A stretch of 64,000 nt of DNA, taken from contig NC_037092.1 of the NCBI RefSeq assembly GCF_002994745.2, positions 26,951,001-27,015,000 of the forward strand. Direction: 5' to 3'. Each line of letters starts with the position of its first letter. Position 1 is the stretch's first letter. The translations under genes were made by a program, and so were the position numbers. This DNA comes from Rosa chinensis (lineage: Eukaryota; Streptophyta; Magnoliopsida; Rosales; Rosaceae). The notes under the pieces were generated by a model that did not search any database, was not told the origin of the DNA, and saw only the letters and a list, made by a program, of their open reading frames with translations. Positions 35,690 to 45,421 of the stretch are shown here, piece by piece.

Positions 35690-36755
35690 ATAGTGAAATC
35701 GATTCCAACCAATGACTCTTCCTCCATCTACGAGAGAGAGGGAGAGAGAAACTTGGACAAACGTTTCTAAAACCTATGTAGTTTTGTTGTAACCTATATA
35801 CAATTAAATGCAAACATAAGTGGCTCATCTGCCTCTGCATCTGTATCACCTTTTGATTGAGGAATGCAATTTGTCTAGAATCTCTATCCTGAATTTGCAA
35901 CCCAAGTAATTGTGCTTATATTCTCTGTGCTGATATTATATTAAATATTATATTATATTCTTTTAATTGTGTTCATCTAATCACTGAGTGATCACAAACT
36001 TTAATATAAATTATATATATATACCAAGGGAGGATCAAATTGATTTTCTTTTTCAACATGCAACATGGCATTTTCGATAAAATGTCAAATCAATTTTATG
36101 AGCTGTGCGTAAATCCAAAATTATTCTGAACACCTTGATAATGTAAGGAAAGTTCCTGATATGTTTCCAGTTGCTTATTCCTCAAGGAAAACCTATTCAA
36201 CAAGACTGATATTCATCAAATAAACAATCTCCTGGGAAGTCTTCATTTTGAATTCCGAAGAGACACCGAGAATGCCTTCGAAAGAAAATACTAAAACGCC
36301 AATACACCAAATACATATGGCATGTGTACAGACACCTGCTATGCTCTTTTGAGTCTAACTCCTGTGATTGCTGAACCCCGAGGCATTTCACTTGATTGAC
36401 TATGTGATCCTTTGTGTTTCAAAAGAAAGTTTGGGATCCAATAGTACTGTTGTGCCATGTTGAAACGGCATTGGACTAGACTTCCATATTTGAATTTGAA
36501 CTATTCGAAGATTTTCTTTCTTACAAATTCTGAGCTGCTGACCATAGAGAGAGAGTGGATAGTCACTGATATGTGCCCAAACACTCGGCTTCAACATATT
36601 GGGCCTAGTGGAGAATTTCTCATTCCTTTAGGCATATGACTACCAAAAAATACCTCTTATCATTCCGGCCCACTTTTTGCTAAATCGTCGCTTTTATTAA
36701 CTTATTAAGAGAGAAAAATACTGGGGTCCTTGAGCAATGAGAACTAGTATAGGCC
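35690..36755. repeat. Copy 2 of the DnaJ-like gene flanks, gene body deleted
   Basis: 35695-36534 matches the downstream flank (22015-22853). Directly after CAAATTCTGAG the sequence becomes GAGCTGCTGACCATAG (36532-36547, matching exon 1). It then jumps to the GAGAGAGAGTGG leader and the upstream region (matching about 30100-30370). The twelve-exon gene between these flanks in copy 1 is absent. A GAG shared at the joint is the only microhomology. Confidence 0.85.
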
Positions 36756-38251
36756 CATAGGGAAAACATTCATCACTAGTCCAACAAGAAAAACAGGCTT
36801 CCTCTCAGGTCCATTTATGTCAAAAACTGACTAAATTATCATTTTATTTTTTGAGATGAACTAAATTATCATTTCGTTATATACTCAATTAATAAATTAT
36901 AAGACTACCACTGTATCAGTTTTACCACTACATTCTGAGTGTCTCTCCCCCCCCACTCCGATGACCATCTACGACCTTGTCCTCCACACCCAGGACCATG
37001 TAACCGAGTCGGTCCGCCTAGCTAGAGGCCCAAGAAGCCTGACAAATCCTTAATGCACCATTGTTAACCACCGTGCCTTCAACATAGATGGCAATTCTGA
37101 CCACCACCGCTCGACCATCAGCCACCACAATAATCTCATTGACATGGGCAAAATCTCAGAGAATAGACGAGGTTGGGAGGTCCAAGAGATGCCTCCATCC
37201 TCAGTTATATCCCCATGACTAGCGTCCACCATAGCCACCACAGCAAGCGCAACACTGCACCTTGTTGCAATGTCGCCGCCCTGCCACGACTCTATCTTCT
37301 TCAGCTAGACTGCAACATCACTGCCGCCAAATTCTAGGACATTGTCGTCACGTCGAAACCAGGTTGCAACAGGCTTCCCCTCAAAACCAAGTTCGGGGAT
37401 CTGGAAAGTCAGGCTACCATCGAACAGCCGTGACTTGAGCAGAAAGTTTGAACAGTCGTGACTTGAGCAGAAAGTTTGAAAATACAAGGACAAAAACTGT
37501 TTTCTGGAGAATGGGGATTGCAGTACACGGATCAATCCTTACTGGGCAGCAAAAACCAAAATAAACAAACAAGACACCAGATTTTGGTTACGCAGTGAAA
37601 ATCTCAAATATGAGATTAAAAACAGTGCGGGACTCTTATTCTTGAGAACCCAAAATAAGAATCATCGTATTCAAAAGGATATGTTCTTTTACAACTTCAA
37701 TTAGACTAGCTCGGCTATCTTGTTTAGACAAAAACTAACACACGATTTGTGTATCTTCTTGAACTCCTTCAATTTGAATGATAACCAAATCTTATTCTTC
37801 CTTCTTCACAGTCTCTCTACTGATCTCAAGCGAGTTTGTTTATGCATATGAAAACATGATCAATAACACTTACACATGGACCAAGTGTTTTACTCTTTGT
37901 GAAGATTCAATCTCAAACTAACATGCAAGACTCTAACAAAATTCTTGCGTCACTAGATCCACCCTTCTACCATGCATATTTTCTGAATATATATATCAAG
38001 CACCAACGGCAAAACCTCTCAACCAAAGATTCTACCCTAATTGTCCTTTAATTAGGAAAGTAACTTTCCATATATGAAATCCAATAAATCTTAAAGAAAA
38101 TCAATTAGGAATAGACAAGTCCTAAAAACCTTAGGGCATCAACACCACGATTTTAACACTCAGAAAAATCTTTTAAAGAAATAAATACATAAAACCTAAA
38201 ACCTATTTTTCAAAATCGGACTCCATAAGAAACTGACTGCATGCAGACTCG
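36756..38251. other. Intergenic, unidentified repeat-like sequence
   Basis: A C8 run (about 36947) starts a GC-richer block to about 37540 with no convincing frame. From 37505 to 38277 the sequence begins and ends with ATTGCA/TGCAAT words (GGGGATTGCAGTACACGG and GGGATTGCAACACACG) and may be one inserted element. No domain was recognised. Confidence 0.3.
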
Positions 38252-38277
38252 GGGATTGCAACACACGTTGCAATCCC
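38252..38277. repeat. Perfect 11-bp hairpin
   Basis: GGGATTGCAAC and GTTGCAATCCC pair perfectly around a 4-base ACAC loop. Confidence 0.85.
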
Positions 38278-38472
38278 ATGCATATGAAGATGCATTTACC
38301 TGTGATTCTCAGAGATCAGTACAGGAACTTTGTCATAGTTTTGTATGGGAATGCCAATACGACGTGTACAAGAATTGTACCTACAAAGTTGCCCGCCCAA
38401 GAGGACAGTCCTTCCATTGACTATTCATCACTAACAAAGGCAGATGTGAGGAAGAGGATTAGACCTAAAAGC

Positions 38473-38758
38473 TTTGGGCTTGGAAGACGGTCGGAACCGC
38501 CATGTACAAGGTCGAAACAGGACGTCGACGCTAGTGTTACTGCGAGAACAAGCACTGCTAAAGAGAATAGGGCTTTCAAAATAGCTATCACAAAGATTTT
38601 TTTTTTTTTTCTTCTTCTTTGGGCTTGGAAGCTGGTCGAAACCGCCATGTACAAGGTCGATACAAGGCGCCGTCACTAGTGTTACCGCGAGAACAAGCAC
38701 TGCTGGAGAGAATAGGGCTTTCAAAATAACTATCACAAAGTTTTTTTTTTTTTTTTTT
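38473..38758. repeat. Two tandem 145-bp units, each ending in a T run
   Basis: TTTGGGCTTGGAAG starts units at 38473 and 38618. Both share ACCGCCATGTACAAGGTCGA, CGAGAACAAGCACTGCT and CTATCACAAAG, and both close with a long T tract. The pattern suggests a retroposed fragment, read on the minus strand, that duplicated in place. The source is unknown. Confidence 0.8.
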
Positions 38759-38761
38759 GAA

Positions 38762-39075
38762 GCTTAAGAAAAGTATACGTACATTCCTAATATTTGTATG
38801 ATATATTTTGCATGATTATTTTCCTAAACGATATATGGAAGCTATTTATCTCCTACAAATATCACATAATACCTTTGACAACGCCCTAATTAACTACTTC
38901 TAAAGTTCCTAAACTGCGCAATGTAACTGCTTATGTCTTACGAAAGTATGTTTGAACCCTACCGAATACTTTCTATTTTCGTTGTCAATTATAATATCCC
39001 GTGATTTTGAAATTACTTGTCTAGCTAGTTTCAAGTGTAATGAATTATTTCAAGTTAATTAATTAGCTATATTTT
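38762..39075 (+). repeat. Orphan copy of the upstream region of the 83-residue gene
   Basis: CTTAAGAAAAG, CATTCCTAATATTTGTAT, ATCACATAATACCTTTGAC, AACGCCCTAATTAAC and CTAGCTAGTTTCAAGTGTAAT occur in the same order here and at 50503-50835. The putative leader splice donor (GTATGT) is kept, but no coding sequence follows. Confidence 0.85.
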
Positions 39076-39429
39076 TGAAATTGATTTGGTGTTTATGAAA
39101 ATGCTTCAGCCTTCATGTTTCTGCACACAAATAACAGTTGCCTTGAAACTCACTTAAGAGAATGACATTCCAATAGAATCAAACAAATGCTAAGCAATCC
39201 TGCTAAGATGAAGTTCATCTCAGGTGTGCTGGGAATCTAAAAACCGAAAAACTTTTAACCGGCATACCCACATGTACTCAACCTTTATTCATAACAAACT
39301 AATAGGTAAATTGAAATTACAAATCTAACCAGACTTTACATATAAGTTACAAAATAGAAAAAAGAAAAAAGAAAAAAGAAAAAAGAAAATAAAAATCAAA
39401 GTCCATGAAGTTGAGGTTTGCCATACATC

Positions 39430-40072
39430 ATGAAGTTTAACCGAAAATCACCAAGAAAATTCTGGTTTGGTGATTGGATCGCACCCAAACTAGGTTCCGA
39501 TCTACGCGAGGTCACCACCAGTAGTGCTATCACGGCAGAAGCCGTGTGAGTCGGGATAGCAACGGCTCCGGCGAGCTCATAAGGGCTCCGGTACTCTCTG
39601 GTCCGAATTGCAGAGTGAGGGCTGTGGGAGTTGGGCTGGACTCTTGGGTTTTAGCCCACTTTCCCTCCTCTCTCTGATTTGGGCTAGAGTTGGGCCGAGC
39701 CTCTTGGTGGTGGGCTGGCCTCAAGTACATGACCCTAAAGCAAGGCTGTTCACTGCTTTAACGGGTGGAGAGGTACACTAAGATGGTCTCTAGGCCCCAA
39801 GCTAATCATTGCAGATGTGGAGAGTTAGGGTTGTTTTAGAATAAATTTAGTTGTTAGTTTCTTTACATTTTCCTTTTGGATTTTAGTCGTTGCATTTTTC
39901 TTTTTGGATTTTAGTTTCTAGCAGCTTCCTTTTGGATGCTAGCCTGACTCTTTGTGCAGTCAATTGAGCAGTGAATGTGATGGGTGATCTTCGCATTCCC
40001 TAGCTTGACGTTGTATGGTCGTATAACCTTTCGATCACATGAATATATCTTCATTTCCCCTTTAAAAAAAAA
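39430..40072 (+). mobile_element. LINE-like retroposon fragment with A-tail
   Basis: A GC-rich 5' part (39480-39730) passes into a T-rich 3' region (TTTCCTTTTGGATTTTAG repeated) and ends CATGAATATATCTTCATTTCCCC followed by TTT and nine A. This is the style of plant LINE 3' ends. No reverse transcriptase is encoded. The 5' boundary and target duplications are unresolved. Confidence 0.42.
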
Positions 40073-40675
40073 GTGAGTTATGGTACGGACAAATAGGATT
40101 ATTTAGTAAGATCATTTAAGTAACGCAACATGATTTGAGGGTATCTTCTGTTTGATCATCAGACGGGCTAGTGGCTTCGTCTTTCTGAGTTGATGCTGGA
40201 GTTGTTTTGGCTCGGTTGTATGTAGGCTTCAGGGTCTGTGCTACGAATTACTTGGCAAGATAGGTAGAGTTGGCGTTGCAGCGGCCACGGAAAGGAAAGA
40301 TTTGCTGGAATGGTTGCTAGGGTACACCCCTTTTGGGCTTGGGCTTTGATATGTTTTCTAGGTCTGGGTTTGGGCCTTTTTGGGTGGATCAGGGCAATGG
40401 GCCCATGGCTTATTAAGGCTTGGATCAGGATTTGGAACCTTGGTGGATCTTTTATAAAAATTTGGGACCCATGATGAATTTCGTTTCAGTACCCAACTTT
40501 TTTTATATTTTGATTGGGATCAATACCCGCGAGGAAGTGCAGAGATTATTGGTCTGAGGTTGTCTACGGAAAAATTTTATTGTCAATTTATTTTTAGTTT
40601 AACCCTGCTGAGCTTCACTCAATAGGTGGAGTGATATTGTGTTTAAATGTGTTTCTTTTTTGAGTGCTACATACA
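40073..40675. other. Intergenic, no gene recognised
   Basis: Moderately G/T-rich sequence with no credible open frame. It may contain more retroposon debris. Confidence 0.35.
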
Positions 40676-41438
40676 CCAAAAAATTATACAAAAAACTAAT
40701 ACCAAAGGATGTGGCATATGTCTAGTCATCACCTTCAATTAAATAATTTGCAGCATATTATCTATCTTATAATATTCATTTTCAATTAACCTAAAAATGT
40801 AAAAAAGAAAAAAAAATTAAAATAACTTCCTTATCTAAAAGGAAGACGTGATGATCAAACAAAACAATCTATAACTCCGCAAATTTAACAATTCATAGAT
40901 GTATAGAAAGAGGTGGATGATTATAGATGCCTAGCCTTGAAAAACTAAATATTCTTTTTTTTTTTTTTGAGAAGAGAAAAAAAAATTAAACATAATTGAA
41001 ACAAGTCATGTAATCTAACTAAGATGTCGCTCATCTTTAGAAATGAGAAGCATCGACCTTCGAATCTTCAACTATTGATTAAGGCACTTGAGTCGATGCA
41101 GCAAAGATTCTTGACTTTGGATTAGAGGCCGGAGGAATAGTAAAGTGTCTTTGCATGATTTGCCCTTCTTTGACAGTTTTATCGGATTCTAGTCTATAAT
41201 TTTGTTCTCGTCTATGATTGTATCCATGATTTCATAGTTATGGCTGTGGCTATGGTGGGTCATCTTCACTATGGAGGACTCTGGAGGTGTTATATCAAAA
41301 TAAAAAATTTAATTGTTGATTTTTATTTTAAATGAAAAAGAATAAAATAGGAAGATATGCAGGAAATTATTAGGATTAAGATGATGATGTGGCACATGCC
41401 ACCTCATTTGGTATAAGTTTTTTGTATAACATTTTGGG
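40676..41438. mobile_element. Non-autonomous TIR element (about 760 bp)
   Basis: The left end reads CCAAAAAATTATACAAAAAAC, then TAATACCAAAGGATGTGGCAT. The right end, reversed, reads CCCAAAATGTTATACAAAAA, then CTTATACCAAATGAGGTGGCAT. The arms agree over about 45 bp. The interior is AT-rich and non-coding. No clear target duplication was seen, so the superfamily is open. Confidence 0.7.
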
Positions 41439-42041
41439 ATCTTAAGCATTTTTCATCTTTTTTATGGCCCCACTGAGGCGGGTCACTGTATAATATTGTT
41501 TTTTTCATATTGAATAAAAATTGTTGACCTCATTCTATGCAAAAAAAATAGGGTTTTTTCCCGTATACCAAAAAAGCCTTGGTATTTTTCCCAACTGCCC
41601 AACACTTTGGTATTACACTGTTGTTGATAAACAAAGACTAACAGGGATGGTTTAAACAAACAAATGCCTTTTGTATCCTATGTTGACCTTTAGGTTCCTC
41701 TACAGTTCTATTCAACAAAAAGGAACAGTAAAAAAAACGTCAAAATAAAAACAAGACTAGCCTTCAACATGCCACATTTCGCCTAACGACTCCTTGTCTA
41801 AGCGGCTACTCACAGGGCGGAATCACTGCTGCTTGTCCTAATTTTTTCTGTTTTTAAAACTGATTATTTCGGATAAACAGTAAAGTTTTAGAACTTTTAG
41901 ATTTCCATGAGATGCATGCATTCGAATGTTAAACTTTACATAGTAAACTATGAATGACAAAGATGAGTATGATAATGACATTTAGACTTGAATATAATGC
42001 TGATTTTATAAGTTAAAGAAGTGGGTGAACATCTATCTGAA

Positions 42042-42051
42042 TTTATTTATT
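42042..42051 (-). terminator. Overlapping poly(A) signals of the viral element
   Basis: On the minus strand the bases read AATAAATAAA, two overlapping AATAAA signals about 220-230 nt after the TATA box. Plant pararetroviruses place the signal a short distance after the cap site, so that genomic RNA reads past it once. Confidence 0.6.
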
Positions 42052-42085
42052 CAAATATAAATATAGATTTTAAACAATCAGAGCC

Positions 42086-42133
42086 TCATTCTTAGGTAAA
42101 CAGCAAAAGCTGTTTAGCTATCCATAAGAATGA
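42086..42133 (-). other. Stem-loop in the viral leader
   Basis: TCATTCTTA (42086-42094) pairs with TAAGAATGA (42125-42133), and inside it TAAACAGC (42097-42104) pairs with GCTGTTTA (42109-42116) around four A. The hairpin lies between the TATA box and the poly(A) signals, within the expected RNA leader. Confidence 0.65.
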
Positions 42134-42274
42134 GAACAGTTACTTACTTGTACTGAAAGCACACTACTTCACACCTAGACAGGAAAGGAAGTACACTGCT
42201 ACTATGGCTTTCTTTTTTGAGAGAATATTTTTTTGTCTCAAGTTTTCGAATGCCTTCTAAGAGAAGCTAAAGCT

Positions 42275-42284
42275 CCTTATATAG
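42275..42284 (-). promoter_or_regulatory. TATA box of the viral pregenomic RNA promoter
   Basis: The minus strand reads CTATATAAGG, 234 bases after the last viral stop codon. Caulimovirids carry their main promoter in this intergenic place with this type of TATA box. Confidence 0.68.
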
Positions 42285-42517
42285 GGAGCAGAACTCAAAC
42301 TAGAATTCAAAATACAAAAATGTACAGAACAACTCCGTGACTCCTGCTTTTCTGAGTGCTCCTGCTGGTGGAGGTCGGACAGGGAAAAGCAAAAGTGGTT
42401 AGGGTGAAATGTTTTTCACTTTCTCTTTTTGAAAAAGCAAAAGTATCTTTTGAAAAAGAAAACAGTTGCCTTTTGTCTTGGTGCTTTCTTCTTTCACTCG
42501 TGGTTTCACCCGTGATG

Positions 42518-45181
42518 CTACATATTTTCATCTGTTTCAGACTGGTGGCCAAAGACAAAGGAGTTGTTGTCTGCCTGGGCCATGCGAGTTGTTGTAGCAT
42601 TGTCCTCAACGTCTGTATCAACATACATTTTGTGGTGGTTGTCATTTTCAAGCTTTTCCACCCATCTCATGCATGCCATTGTTGAGTCTATCTCTTTTCT
42701 GGTTAGAGATAGGAATAGGTCACTGCTGACTACGTCAGGATGATCGTAAGCAGTGATGATTGTCTTTTCTCCTACTGCCAGGAAGGTATTGCTGATATCT
42801 TCAGCGATGATCTTCTTCATGTATTCTAGGGCCATGGCCTTCATCCAGGGAATGCTTGAATTTGGTTGACCATTGTACCCAACACAGGCTGGTTGAAGAT
42901 ATTTCCTTGGGATGATTCTCACATAATGATATGGAGAAATATATTCAACTTCACCGTTTGCCTTCTGGATCCATTCTGGAGGAGTGGATCTGAACTTCAG
43001 ACGAAGCATGCAGTCATTTTTCCTGATATTTTTGACTGTGTTGACAATAATAGGCGGCAAACCTTTTAGATCATCATTAGTTTTAGTCCACAGATTATGG
43101 ACAAAACCATTTTCAACAAGCCAGAGCTTATGTTCCTGAGGATGTTCACTCTGAACATTAACTAAGTACCTTCCAACATAAGGTCCTGACACAATAAATA
43201 GAGTTGGAGGAACTAGTTCTTCTGGATTGTGTCTTCCTATCAGACAGTGGAATTCATGCCAGTCTGATTCGTTGAGTGTCGTGATAGGGACCCTAGCACT
43301 TTCAGGGCTTTCCAGGAAGTGAATTTTTTCTTTTCTGACAGCACTCTGCTGCGTATGAAGCTCTTCACCTTGTGGCCTTCCATGCTCGTAGAGTTCTTCA
43401 GCTAATGCAAAGAGAGCTGGGAACATCAGACCACTGCTTCTTTCTTGAAAGGCAAATAAGAGATTATCCAGGATTGCCTTCTGGTGATAAGCTAGTCTCC
43501 TGCCAGTTCTGAACACAGGAGTATCAAAAGTTCTTAATTCATAATTAAAAACATTTATAACTCCACTTGGAGTTGATCTGCTTTTTGGCAAAGCAGCAGT
43601 CATCAACGGTCTTGATGTGCCTTTACCGTCTGCCATTTGAGACGGGATAGCCAATCCTTTACCCTGGGATTGATCAGTTGAGGCCAAGCCTTTTGAGCTT
43701 AGCAGAAACCTTTTAAGGATTTTCTCTTTGGTTTCTTTTGGATCCTCTTCAGGTTCCTGTTCTTTCCCAGTCCTTCCGCTTCTGGGATTACGACCTTCGT
43801 CATCTTCTCTTTGGCTGAACATTGCCATTTCTCTGGTCAATTTGTCTGGAAGATAGTTCTTGTTTCCTGCAATTAATTCAACAGTATAATCATATTGGTT
43901 AAGAAATAATTGCCACTTAGCTAATCTTCCTCTATCAGCAGCTTTGTCAAGTTCAAAATTTTTAAAATTCTTTACTCTGGCACAATCGGTGCGGACAGTA
44001 AAGGTTTTTCCAAGATAAGCTGGAGAATTTAAAATCGTTTTCTTGACAGCTAGAATTTCTTTTTCCCCTGTGGGATAATTCAGTTCTGCAGGGCTGAACT
44101 TGCCACTACAAAATTTGCAGATCTTTTCAATGTTAGTTCCAGGCGCTCTCGCCAGAACCACACCGGACCAGTAATTATCACTCGCATCTTTCTGGAGGAT
44201 AATTTCATCATTCTCTTCTGGTTGTTGAAGAGGAGGGAGGTTTTTGCAGAGATTTTTTATCTGCTTCACGATCTTTTCATCATCTTCTGTGAAGTTCCAT
44301 TTTCTTTTGGAACTTGTCTTAGGAGATAACATTGCTGTTAACCCTGAGATTTTGGGGATGAAATCTCTCCCATAATTTATGACACCAAGGAATCTCTCTA
44401 GACTCTTAGCATCAGGAATTCTGTCTGGAAACTTCCAGATCTTTTCAAGAATATGTGGTTGGAGCTTTATGACTCCATTCTTGATGTTTATCCCTAGGAA
44501 ATCAACTTCATCGAGGATAAAGAAGATTTTCTTCTCGCCTAGGATAATTCCATGCTGAACTATCAGCTTTACTACCTCATGGAGGTGTTTCATGTGTTCT
44601 TCTCTGTTTTTGGAGAAGACCAGGATGTCATCTATGTAGACGACACAGAACTCCGCTACATGCTTGAAGATGTTGTCCATCTTTCTCTGGAAGATTGAGG
44701 GAGCTTGCTTTAGACCAAAAGGCATTACTAACCATTCGTAATGGCCTTGTGGTGTTCCAAATGCAGTGAGAGGTATGCTCTCAGGATGCATCTTGACCTG
44801 CCAGAAACCCGACTTTGCATCGAATTTCGAAAAGACTTTAGCTCCTCTGAGCTGGTTGATCAGTACCCTGACTTGAGCGATCTGATAACCGTCTTTGACA
44901 GTCTTCTTATTGACGTCTCTGTAGTCAATAACCATTCTAGCTTTTCCTCGTAGTTTTTCTGCATGATTTCTCACGTAGAATGCTGGAGCATGATGAGGGC
45001 TAGTGGAAGGTTGAATTAATCTCTTCTTCAGGAGATCTTCAATATCACTTCTGAATTCTTTTTGATCTTCCTCTTTGTACTGAGGAATGGCTTTGACATG
45101 GCAGATAGCGTTCATGTCATGCAATTTCAATTCACAGACCACTGGGTCTTTTTCCCAAAACTTCTGAGGATTTGTATCCAC
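42518..45181 (-). pseudogene. Viral reverse transcriptase-RNase H with C-terminal extension
   Basis: This 887-codon open frame holds an RT (residues about 40-240: ARMVIDYRDVN, FSKFDAKSGFWQVK, and the YIDD catalytic motif at 182-185) and an RNase H (about 330-460, including LQKDASDNYWSG and YLPDKLTRE). The core motifs look intact. After the RNase H come a charged linker and about 400 residues with no domain that I recognise. The frame continues that of the upstream viral ORF (45422-49303), separated only by about 80 codons containing two stops. It is therefore probably the C-terminal part of one polyprotein and not a separate gene. Treated as an inactive viral fossil. Confidence 0.9.
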
Positions 45182-45421
45182 ATTCTGCTCGAGTAGTTTC
45201 TTGATTTTGTCAAGAGTGGGAATTTGCTGAGACTCAAGCTTGTTCTGAAAATGCTTGAGGTTGTGCTCATGGATGAAACTAGCTTCTTCATCTTCACTAG
45301 TTTCTTCTTCTTCTTCTTCTGAAGATTCTTCAACAAGCAGTTCTTCTTATTGTTTGATTTGGAGTATGGGCTCCAATTTGGGCTTGTAGGGGGTAAGATC
45401 ACCACTATTCTGTTGCGATCT

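Noticed and set aside
38278..38679. 133-codon open frame on the plus strand
   Set aside because: It runs across a tandem repeat and a poly(T) tract (poly-Phe) and shows no domain; coding is unlikely.
42356..42685. Plus-strand open frame opposite the viral 3' region
   Set aside because: It overlaps the minus-strand viral coding end, with no motif; treated as a shadow.
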